Source: Cryomorphaceae bacterium (GTDB lineage: Bacteria; Bacteroidota; Bacteroidia; Flavobacteriales_D; Crocinitomicaceae). From it: a stretch of DNA of 64,000 nt. Shown one piece after another: positions 56,534-64,000 of the stretch (position 1 is the first letter of the stretch; every line of letters starts with the position of its first letter). The notes beneath the pieces were generated by a model. It made no database searches and had not been told where the DNA came from. It saw only the letters and a program-made list of their open reading frames with translations. A program made the translations under genes and the position numbers. The DNA lies in NCBI GenBank assembly GCA_027483605.1, contig JAIXUE010000009.1:62001-126000 (forward strand), written 5' to 3'.

Positions 56534-56617
56534 TTTTGATTGATTTTGATTGATTTTGATTGATTTTGATTGATTTTGATTGATTTTGATTGATTTTGAT
56601 TGATTTTGATTGATTTT
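56534..56617. repeat. Tandem repeat, 8 perfect 10-bp TTTTGATTGA units plus terminal TTTT
   Basis: Direct reading of 56534-56617; lies between the TonB receptor stop and the HMA gene start. Confidence 0.97.
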
Positions 56618-56667
56618 TCAACCATTTTAAGTGTTTTTGATTGTTTTTTAAGTGTTTTTTGACCTAT

Positions 56668-58845
56668 TTATTTGATCGTATACCTTAAACCAAGGTACAC
56701 ATTCCAACCCATAATCGGCGACCAAATTTCGGTGGCATCAAAATTTTCGGCAAAAGGATCCTGTGCACCCACAATCGGGTGGTGTTGCATGACGTTCAAG
56801 AGGTTTTCGCCGCCTGCATACAACTCCAGCGCTTTCCAGTTGCGCGTCACTTGCGCATTGAGCAGCCCCCACGGGCTCCCCTGACCACCTTGTGGCAGGC
56901 GCACAGCGCTGTAGCGAGAATACGTGAGGTCGTAGTTCCAACGTTTGTTGCGCGTTTGGTAAGCCACATTGGCAAAAAAGCGTTGGCGCGGCAAAAGCAC
57001 TTGGGTTTGGAGCGTGCCGTCGAATAGCGCCCTGACGTCCTGGAATTTATAAGCCAAGCGCAAATCGAGGCCGCGCAACAGCGCATAAGCAAACTCGGCC
57101 TGCACAACAGTTGCAACTGAATTAGCGCTCAGGTTTTTAAAGACCACCATGCCGGAGAGCGTATCGCGGTCTGCTACCAGTTGTTGCGAAAAACGCGTGT
57201 GGTAGGCGTCTAAACTGAGGCTGCCCTTGCGTTTTTTGAAACTAAAGCCCTGCACTAAAGAGGCGCCGACATTCCAGGAAATTTCGGGCAAGAGCGCCTG
57301 ATCGGCAAGCCAGGTTTTGGAGCTCGCCAATAGCGAAAGGTTGTCGGCGACAAAGTTGGGCAGGCGCCAAGCACGGCCGCCTGTGAGCCGGAGGTCCAGT
57401 TGAGGACTGAGGGCGTATTTGAGGTGCGCGCGCGGAGAAAACTGTGCGCCAGCAAGGTTGTGTTGGTCAAAGCGCGCACCTACAACCGCCGCGAGGCGGT
57501 TGCCCGAGTAGGCATACTCGGCAAATACGCCCGGTACCCACTCCGTGCGGTCGGCACCAACTACTTGCGCACCAAATGGTTGGCCGGCCCATTGGGACAA
57601 AGACAAATACTGAAAACTAGCGCCTGCCTTGATTTTATGGTCGGCAGAACCAATGATATCGTCGTAGATGGCATTCAAATAGGCACGTCTTTCTGTCCCC
57701 ATAAAAGTCCGCAAACCGTAAAGGCCGCTCATGTTTTGAAACTTGAGCTGCGCAATAATGCCCAAGCTCTGGGCTGGCTTTTTGCCGAAAAATCCTGTTT
57801 TGGAGAAGATCGAAAGGTGCTCGCTCGCTAACTCCATTCCATAACCTATGGGTTGAGCTCGGGTATAAGACATTTGCCCACCCAATTTGTTGTCTGTGTA
57901 GGCCTGCACGCCCAGCTGGGCCTCCATGCGCGGGCCCTGATAACTGAAGCGCTGCAGTAAATTAAAGGTATTCGACAGCGCTTGGTCTCGAAAGCCATCT
58001 TGGTTGTGGTCGATGTTGCCGTAAATGGTAGCGCCCGAGGCAAAAAGGCCCATGTGCCAGCGTTCATTGAGCTGTTGGCCGCCCTGTAAATTGAGCTCGG
58101 TGCGCCCAAAGCGATTCTGGTAAAAATTCAGCCCTAAGCGCGGCAGATCTTTGGGTTTCTTGAATTCAAAATTGACCAAACCCGCCATAGACTCATAGCC
58201 ATTCACCACCGAGCCTGTCCCTTTGGTAATTTGTATAGACTCCAGCCAAGTGCCAGGGATTACGCTCATGCCATGTGCACTTTCAAGCCCGCGCAAAAAC
58301 GGAATGTTCTCGAATTGCAGCTGCGTATACACCGCATCCAAACCCAACATCTGGATTTTTTTGGCACCAGAGATGGCGTCGGACATGCTCACGTCTATGG
58401 TCGCATTGGTTTCAAAAGACTCCGAGAGGTTGCAGCAAGCTGCTTTTCTGAATTCTGCGCTCGTGAGCTCCTCGACATGCAAAGTCTTCATTTTGGAGAT
58501 GCCATGCGGGTTTTTTTGACTACTCACCACGATGTCCTGTACCAACTGCCCCGAAACCAGCACTACATTCAGCGCTAAAAAACGGTCTGAGCGCGTCACG
58601 ACCAAGCGGTCTGGGCGGTAGCCAGCGGCCACAAAAAGCAAGGTGTCGGGGCTTTGCTTGCCCAGTAGGATTTCAAAGGTACCGTCTTCGTTGGAATAGA
58701 CTGTTGTACCTGCACCCTGCAGTGTGATTTTTACATTTTTAAGTGGTTTGGTCTGTACAGAATCTGCGCCTTGCACCACACCGCGGATTTGGCCAAAAGC
58801 CAATGCACTCCAAAAAAGTGCCGCAATAAATAAATTGATTTTCAT
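56668..58845 (-). CDS. TonB-dependent receptor
   Basis: CarboxypepD_reg-like N-terminus, plug 'MLGLDAVYTQLQFENIPFLRGLESAHGMSVIPGTWLESIQITKGTGSVVNGYESMAGLVNFEFKKP', beta-barrel C-terminus 'GWNVYLGLRYTIK'. Confidence 0.9.
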   Translation of the reverse strand: MKINLFIAALFWSALAFGQIRGVVQGADSVQTKPLKNVKITLQGAGTTVYSNEDGTFEILLGKQSPDTLLFVAAGYRPDRLVVTRSDRFLALNVVLVSGQLVQDIVVSSQKNPHGISKMKTLHVEELTSAEFRKAACCNLSESFETNATIDVSMSDAISGAKKIQMLGLDAVYTQLQFENIPFLRGLESAHGMSVIPGTWLESIQITKGTGSVVNGYESMAGLVNFEFKKPKDLPRLGLNFYQNRFGRTELNLQGGQQLNERWHMGLFASGATIYGNIDHNQDGFRDQALSNTFNLLQRFSYQGPRMEAQLGVQAYTDNKLGGQMSYTRAQPIGYGMELASEHLSIFSKTGFFGKKPAQSLGIIAQLKFQNMSGLYGLRTFMGTERRAYLNAIYDDIIGSADHKIKAGASFQYLSLSQWAGQPFGAQVVGADRTEWVPGVFAEYAYSGNRLAAVVGARFDQHNLAGAQFSPRAHLKYALSPQLDLRLTGGRAWRLPNFVADNLSLLASSKTWLADQALLPEISWNVGASLVQGFSFKKRKGSLSLDAYHTRFSQQLVADRDTLSGMVVFKNLSANSVATVVQAEFAYALLRGLDLRLAYKFQDVRALFDGTLQTQVLLPRQRFFANVAYQTRNKRWNYDLTYSRYSAVRLPQGGQGSPWGLLNAQVTRNWKALELYAGGENLLNVMQHHPIVGAQDPFAENFDATEIWSPIMGWNVYLGLRYTIK

Positions 58846-58853
58846 ATGTATAA

Positions 58854-58896
58854 AATTTGATGAGACCTTCTATTCAAATAGAAAGCACATCAAATT
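58854..58896 (-). promoter_or_regulatory. Nested hairpin between the HYC_CC_PP-like gene and the TonB receptor gene
   Basis: AATTTGATG/CATCAAATT 9-bp outer arms (58854-62, 58888-96), TTCTAT-TCAA-ATAGAA 6-bp inner stem (58868-83). Confidence 0.6.
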
Positions 58897-59333
58897 CTCC
58901 ACACTTGTTGCTTGACCTGTAAATCGCGACCACTTGCATAGAGCGGAGGTGGTCGGTAGGCTTGATCAATGTTATATTTTTGATTTTCTTGACAAGAAGT
59001 GAAAAAAGAAAAATCGAAAACTGGTTTTTGCGCAATATAAAGCGGTAAAAATTCTATTTCGAAAGAAGAATAAGCCTGATCTACATTGGTTTTTACCACT
59101 TGCAGCTCATCGGAACAGCAGTCATTTTCTTGCAAATTGGCCTCACAAGCAGCCTCATTCTCCGCTTGACAACAAGGAGGGAGCTCCTCATGAGGTTCTT
59201 CGCATTGGTGATCAATTTTGAGCAATACCGACGCAAACGCGCCATCTAGGTCACAAAAATGCTTGTGAATAGGGATGCCGACTTGGAGTGCAAGTTGTAA
59301 AATAATTAAAAGGAAAGCAATTAAACTTTTCAC
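58890..59333 (-). CDS. HYC_CC_PP-family-like exported Cys-rich protein
   Basis: Signal peptide; 'GIPIHKHFCDLDG', 'LPPCCQAENEAACEANLQENDCCSDE', 'YRPPPLY'. GTG start. Confidence 0.7.
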   Translation of the reverse strand: MKSLIAFLLIILQLALQVGIPIHKHFCDLDGAFASVLLKIDHQCEEPHEELPPCCQAENEAACEANLQENDCCSDELQVVKTNVDQAYSSFEIEFLPLYIAQKPVFDFSFFTSCQENQKYNIDQAYRPPPLYASGRDLQVKQQVWRI

Positions 59334-59387
59334 TTTACAAAATTACAAATAATGAATTACCTTTGCGACTCAATTTCTTAGACCATG
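59331..59387. promoter_or_regulatory. Divergent TAnnTTTG boxes for the HYC_CC_PP-like gene (minus) and PurF-like gene (plus)
   Basis: Minus TAATTTTG 59338-59345 (4 nt to GTG); plus TACCTTTG 59358-59365. Confidence 0.6.
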
Positions 59388-61286
59388 AGTGATCCGATTA
59401 AACACGAGTGTGGCATTGCCCTTTTGAGGCTCAAACAACCACTTGAATACTACCTCGAGAAATACGGATCTGCCCTTTGGGGCCTCAACAAAATGCATCT
59501 TTTGATGGAAAAACAACACAACCGCGGCCAAGATGGCGCGGGGATTGCCAACATCAAGCTCGATATGCAGCCCGGCGAGCGCTATATTTCGCGCAGCCGC
59601 TCGGTCCAGAAAAACCCAACTCAAGACATCTTCGATCAAATCAACGCCAAGTTCAAGGCTATTTACGACGAAAACCCTGACAAGCTCAAAGATGTCAGCT
59701 ACCTCAAGAAAAACGTAGGTTTTACCGGCGAAGTCTTTTTGGGGCATTTGCGCTACGGTACCTACGGGCGCAATTCCATCGAGAGCTGCCACCCGTTTTT
59801 GCGCCAGTCCAACTGGATGACCCGCAATTTGGTAGTGGCCGGCAACTTCAACCTCACTAATGTAGATGAACTCTTCGATGTACTCGTAGAACTCGGGCAA
59901 CACCCTAAAGAAAAATCCGATACCGTTACGGTCATGGAAAAAATCGGGCATTTCTTAGATGTTGAAAACGACGAACTCTACGCACATTACAAAAGCCTTG
60001 GCTATGCCAAAACCGACATCTACGCGCGCATTCAGGACGAAATCAAAATCGATAAAATTCTGAAAAAAGCTTCTGAACGCTGGGACGGCGGCTACGCAAT
60101 GGCAGGGCTCTTGGGCCACGGCAGCGCGTTTGTTCTAAGAGACCCAAGCGGCATTCGCCCAGCATTTTGGTACGAAGACGACGAAATTTGCGTGGTGGCT
60201 TCTGAGCGCCCCGTGATCCAAACTGCCTTTAACCTCAAAGAAGAAGACATCCAAGAACTCAAGCCCGGCCATGCGCTCATCATTGAGAAAAAAGGCCAGG
60301 TCAAAGAACTGCAAATCAATGCGCCACGCGAGCTCAAGCAGTGTTCTTTTGAGCGCATTTACTTCTCTCGAGGCTCAGACGCCGATATCTACAAAGAGCG
60401 CAAGGCACTTGGTCGCCTGATCGTCAAGGACGTCCTAGACAGCGTTGGCCACGACTACGACAACAGCGTGTTTTCGTTTATTCCGAACACCGCAGAAGTT
60501 TCTTTCTACGGCCTCATCAAAGGTTTGGAAGAAGCCCTTAACCAAGATAAAATCAAGCAAATTCAGGCATTGGGGCCTAACGCGTCCAGCGAAGCACTCT
60601 CAGATATCATCAATCGACGTGCGCGCATCGAAAAAATTGCCATCAAAGACGCCAAGCTGCGCACCTTCATTACCCAAGACGACTCCCGCGACGACCTCGT
60701 AGCCCACGTCTACGACATCACTTACGGTTCTGTGCGCCGCGGCACCGACAACCTGATCGTTATTGACGACAGCATTGTACGCGGCACCACCCTGCGCCAA
60801 AGCATCTTGCGCATCTTAGACCGCCTCGGCCCTAAAAAAATCGTGGTGGTGTCTTCTGCGCCTCAAATCCGCTACCCAGACTGCTACGGCATCGATATGG
60901 CCAAAATGGGCGACTTCATCGCTTTCGAAGCCGCCATTGCGCTTTTGCGCCAAAGCGGCCAAGCCCACATTATCGACGAAGTCTATAGAGCAGCGCTCGA
61001 ACAAGTGCAATTGCCCAAAGAACAAGTCAAAAACGTGGTGCAGCGCATCTACGCACCTTTCTCAGACAAAGAAATCTCTGCCCAAATTGCCAATATGCTC
61101 ACGCCTGTTGGCATGCAAGCCGAAGTAGAAATCATTTATCAAAGCGTAGAAAACCTTCACCAAGCCTGCCCAGGCCACACCGGTGACTGGTACTTTACGG
61201 GCAACTACCCTACCCCTGGCGGCAATAAGGTCGTGAACCGCGCTTTCATCAACTGGATGGAGAAACGCAACGAGCGCGCTTACTAA
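59385..61286 (+). CDS. Amidophosphoribosyltransferase-like (PurF family, long Bacteroidota type)
   Basis: Ntn GATase 'HECGIALLRLKQP', 'KQHNRGQDGAGIA', 'FLGHLRYGTYG'; PRPP motif 'LIVIDDSIVRGTTLRQSI'; 'DCYGIDMAKMGDFIAFEAA'. Confidence 0.88.
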   Translation: MSDPIKHECGIALLRLKQPLEYYLEKYGSALWGLNKMHLLMEKQHNRGQDGAGIANIKLDMQPGERYISRSRSVQKNPTQDIFDQINAKFKAIYDENPDKLKDVSYLKKNVGFTGEVFLGHLRYGTYGRNSIESCHPFLRQSNWMTRNLVVAGNFNLTNVDELFDVLVELGQHPKEKSDTVTVMEKIGHFLDVENDELYAHYKSLGYAKTDIYARIQDEIKIDKILKKASERWDGGYAMAGLLGHGSAFVLRDPSGIRPAFWYEDDEICVVASERPVIQTAFNLKEEDIQELKPGHALIIEKKGQVKELQINAPRELKQCSFERIYFSRGSDADIYKERKALGRLIVKDVLDSVGHDYDNSVFSFIPNTAEVSFYGLIKGLEEALNQDKIKQIQALGPNASSEALSDIINRRARIEKIAIKDAKLRTFITQDDSRDDLVAHVYDITYGSVRRGTDNLIVIDDSIVRGTTLRQSILRILDRLGPKKIVVVSSAPQIRYPDCYGIDMAKMGDFIAFEAAIALLRQSGQAHIIDEVYRAALEQVQLPKEQVKNVVQRIYAPFSDKEISAQIANMLTPVGMQAEVEIIYQSVENLHQACPGHTGDWYFTGNYPTPGGNKVVNRAFINWMEKRNERAY

Positions 61287-62512
61287 CTGATCAACTCAGC
61301 ACTTATTTTAACTTGCAATTTGAAAACTTTCGATTCAATGATGGCCTGCACGTCTTTTTGATTTTCCATCAAAGAGAGGAGTTTTTGATCGAGCCCTTCT
61401 GCCGTCTCAACTACCTGCGCAAAACCCAAATCTATGAACTGCTGCGCCTCGGGAAATTTCTCATGCTTCGGCCCAAACAAAACCGGTAAGCCATAGGCCA
61501 AGGGCTCTAAAATATTGTGCAAACTGCCGCTAAAGCCACCACCCACAAAAGCCACCGAACCATACTGATAAGCCGCACTGAGGTGGCCAATGGTGTCTAA
61601 AATCAAGATTTGGTGTTGCGCAAGGTTTGAATTTTCAAGCTCCGAATAAAAAAGCGCTGTTGGGAATTGCGTTTTTAACTGATTCAAATGGCCTTTGGAA
61701 AGATCATGTGGCGCAATTAAGATTTTGAATTGCTCAAGAGCGTTTGGCTTTTTCTGAAGGAATTCCAATAACAGCGCTTCTTCAGCGGGCCAACTACTAC
61801 CCAAGATGAGAAGTGGCGCAGCACCCACAAATTGTTCAATGAGGGCATTGGGCTTGGCCTTTGCTTTGGCCGCTAGTACCCGATTGAAGCGCAAGTCACC
61901 TAAAATTTCTATCTTTTCTGGTTCGATACCAATTGTTAAAAGAAGTTGCTGAGTTTGTTGGTTTTGCACGCCAAAGTAAGCTACGCGCTGCAAGGCCCTT
62001 CTAAAAAACCCACCATACCACTTGAAATATACTTGCGAAGATCGCAACATGGTCGAGACCGAATAGATAGCTACTTGCGCTTTTTGCGCTTCCCTCAGCA
62101 TATTGGGCCAGAATTCATATTTGGGCACATACAAGCGCGAAGCGCCTACGGCCTTCACCAAACGCCGCATCTGACCCGGAAGGTCTGTGGGTAAATAAAA
62201 CACAGCAAAAGGTTCAAAACCACGTTTGTGAAAATGTTGCATCCCCGACGGCGAATAAAAACTCACAACAATTTCAACACTTGGGTCTGCAGCAACACAG
62301 GCCTCGATGAGCGGCAAAGCCATGTCGTATTCACCTAAAGACGCGCAATGAAACCAGTAGCGTTTATGGCCAGTTTTGGGTAAGTTTTGAAGGATGGCCC
62401 AGGTTGCTCTCCGACCCAAAACCAAAGCTTTGGCTTTCGGGTGCCAAAGGGAGGCCAACTTCAAGATCAGTTGGTAAATGCCAATGAAGAAAGAATAAAG
62501 TGGGCCCATCAA
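61283..62512 (-). CDS. waaA: 3-deoxy-D-manno-octulosonic acid transferase
   Basis: 'RYWFHCASLGEYDMALPLIEA', 'VSFYSPSGMQHFHKRG', 'PKYEFWPNMLREA', 'GVQNQQTQQLLLTIGI', 'AFVGGGFSGSLHNILEPLAYGLPVLFGP'. Confidence 0.92.
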   Translation of the reverse strand: MMGPLYSFFIGIYQLILKLASLWHPKAKALVLGRRATWAILQNLPKTGHKRYWFHCASLGEYDMALPLIEACVAADPSVEIVVSFYSPSGMQHFHKRGFEPFAVFYLPTDLPGQMRRLVKAVGASRLYVPKYEFWPNMLREAQKAQVAIYSVSTMLRSSQVYFKWYGGFFRRALQRVAYFGVQNQQTQQLLLTIGIEPEKIEILGDLRFNRVLAAKAKAKPNALIEQFVGAAPLLILGSSWPAEEALLLEFLQKKPNALEQFKILIAPHDLSKGHLNQLKTQFPTALFYSELENSNLAQHQILILDTIGHLSAAYQYGSVAFVGGGFSGSLHNILEPLAYGLPVLFGPKHEKFPEAQQFIDLGFAQVVETAEGLDQKLLSLMENQKDVQAIIESKVFKLQVKISAELIS

Positions 62513-63336
62513 TTATAATAAAACTCCCTCGGCTCCGCCGAATAAAAAGGAATATACCAACCGATGCGAAAGCCGGTTTGGAGGTCGAGGCGGCGGGCGG
62601 TGGAGACAGGCACATCTGGCTCGTCAAAATTGATGGTGCGGCGGTTGTAGGTGAAGCCTTGTTGGAAATAGAGACCGGCGTAGAAGCTTGCAGAGCCGCG
62701 GTTGTTGAGAAAGGAGTAGCCGATGAATTGTTGGGTGTTGAGGCCGGTTGTGAGGCGGTCATAGCCTTTTTTATAATCGAGCTCGATTTGCGGCACAACG
62801 TTGTCATTGGTTTCGATGCGCAGGCGGTGCAGCATGTAGCCGCCGCTTAGCTGGACTAAAATGCCGCTGTTGCGGTTGCTTTGGTTGAGCGGGAACAACC
62901 TGCCTACGTAGGCGTTGGCGTGGACGCCGCGTGGATATACAAACACAGCGGCCGGTAGGCCGAGGTCATTGGTGATGTTGCCGGAAGCATCTACCAAATG
63001 GTCAAAAATCCCGGTAAATTTCACGTTGTCTGAGAACCAAAAATCGGATTCGATGCCAAAACTCCAATTGCTTTTGAGTTTGTAGCCCGCCGTAAAACCC
63101 ACGCGGTTGAAATAACCATAGCGCGCTGCAAGGTCTCCACCTGTGAAGGCTCCACCGTAGTGGATACCCACCACCGGGATGGCGAGTGCTTCTGAGCCAG
63201 ATACCTGGGCCTTGACAGGAGTGAACGCAAAAAATACAATAAGTACGGTGAACGCAAGATCAGGGCGCTTCTTGCTGTAATAAAAAGCTCCTGAAATTTG
63301 AACGATCAACTTTAATAACATGTGTATCATAAGCAT
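62509..63336 (-). CDS. Hypothetical exported/outer-membrane protein
   Basis: Hydrophobic segment 'AFTVLIVFFAFTPVKAQ' and beta-rich remainder; 4-nt overlap with waaA; start uncertain. Confidence 0.65.
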   Translation of the reverse strand: MLMIHMLLKLIVQISGAFYYSKKRPDLAFTVLIVFFAFTPVKAQVSGSEALAIPVVGIHYGGAFTGGDLAARYGYFNRVGFTAGYKLKSNWSFGIESDFWFSDNVKFTGIFDHLVDASGNITNDLGLPAAVFVYPRGVHANAYVGRLFPLNQSNRNSGILVQLSGGYMLHRLRIETNDNVVPQIELDYKKGYDRLTTGLNTQQFIGYSFLNNRGSASFYAGLYFQQGFTYNRRTINFDEPDVPVSTARRLDLQTGFRIGWYIPFYSAEPREFYYN

Positions 63337-64000
63337 TTAAAAAGGTCTTTGGAATCCGAAACTTTGCCTTCGGATTCCATTTAAATTCATAAGCCGTTAT
63401 TTGACCGTCGATTTCTTCAATGTAGTCAACTTCTTGCTTGGCGGTTGTTCTCCAAAAATAAGAATTGGTATGCAGCCTTTGGTAATGATTTGCTTTTTTC
63501 TTTTCTGCAATTAAAAAATTTTCCCAAAGTGCACCGATATCGTTGCGCATCTGTAGCGCAGCAAAATTTCCTATAACTGCATTGCGTATGCCATTGTCAT
63601 AAAAATAGTATTTCTTTTTAGCCTTGATTTCGTTGCGTAAATTGCGACTTAGGCTGTGGAGTGGAAAAATGACATAACTTTTAATCAGCAAATCAATGTA
63701 ATGGGTAACTGTCTGGTTATCGGCACCTATTAACTGTGCAATTTCGTGATGAGACACCTCATTACCAATTTGAAATGCGAGCGCTTGTAATATTCTAGGC
63801 AGTAATTCTGGCTTTTTTACTTTACCTCCTAATGCAAATAAATCTTTGTATAGGTAACTTTCTGACAACTGCATGAGTAGTTCACGTTCCTCTCCGGGAT
63901 GTGTGAGTACTTCTGGATAAAATCCATATATCAAACGCAATTCTAATTGTTGTTCTGCTTTTAAGTAACCCACGTATTGTTCGAACTCTAGCCAAGAAAT
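63260..64000 (-). CDS. DUF4143-domain ATPase C-terminal part (truncated by window edge)
   Basis: 'LYKDLFALGGKVKKPELLPRILQALAFQIGNEVSHHEIAQLIGADNQTVTHYIDLLIKSYVIFPL', 'KKYYFYDNGIRNAVIG', 'EVDYIEEIDGQITAYEFKWN'; frame stays open to position 64000. Confidence 0.85.
   Translation of the reverse strand: MSWLEFEQYVGYLKAEQQLELRLIYGFYPEVLTHPGEERELLMQLSESYLYKDLFALGGKVKKPELLPRILQALAFQIGNEVSHHEIAQLIGADNQTVTHYIDLLIKSYVIFPLHSLSRNLRNEIKAKKKYYFYDNGIRNAVIGNFAALQMRNDIGALWENFLIAEKKKANHYQRLHTNSYFWRTTAKQEVDYIEEIDGQITAYEFKWNPKAKFRIPKTFLNAYDTHVIKVDRSNFRSFLLQQEAP

Noticed and set aside
56534-56617. Possible CRISPR array or coding repeat
   Set aside because: Contiguous 10-bp units without spacers, intergenic, period not a multiple of 3.
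1-64000. tRNA, rRNA, transposase, integrase or prophage genes
   Set aside because: Scanned for cloverleaf-like segments, conserved rRNA stretches and recombinase motifs; found nothing I could support.

Overview
The window looks like a compact, mostly chromosomal-core segment from a Bacteroidota genome. Supporting signs are gldH, PSP1/RicT-like, DUF721-recF, bshB1, DUF3078, a long PurF-type protein, and repeated TAnnTTTG -7 boxes. I support about 55 CDS. I saw no convincing tRNA, rRNA, CRISPR array, transposase or prophage. Main points of interest: (1) a TetR - ABC exporter - HlyD - TolC operon whose ABC protein has a nucleotide-binding domain with every canonical catalytic motif eroded; (2) a deoC operon followed by a catalytic ALDH and a catalytic-Cys-less ALDH-like protein, resembling a split ALDH16; (3) a recurrent layout in which TAnnTTTG lies 3-4 nt upstream of the start codon (deoC, holB, mbnP-like, recF, eamA and others), predicting leaderless mRNAs, often with back-to-back divergent boxes; (4) an exact 10-bp tandem repeat with helically phased T-tracts in a putative metal locus (HYC_CC_PP-like / TonB receptor / HMA), which also has a nested hairpin; (5) an SbtA-type bicarbonate transporter locus with a LysR regulator, a DUF6671-like zinc-ribbon protein and an orphan 94-aa protein; (6) an MbnP/MbnH-like pair heading a six-gene array with almost no spacing; (7) overlapping ends at 6 of 10 convergent gene junctions. 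All family calls come from reading the sequence and recalled family features; no database search was run.
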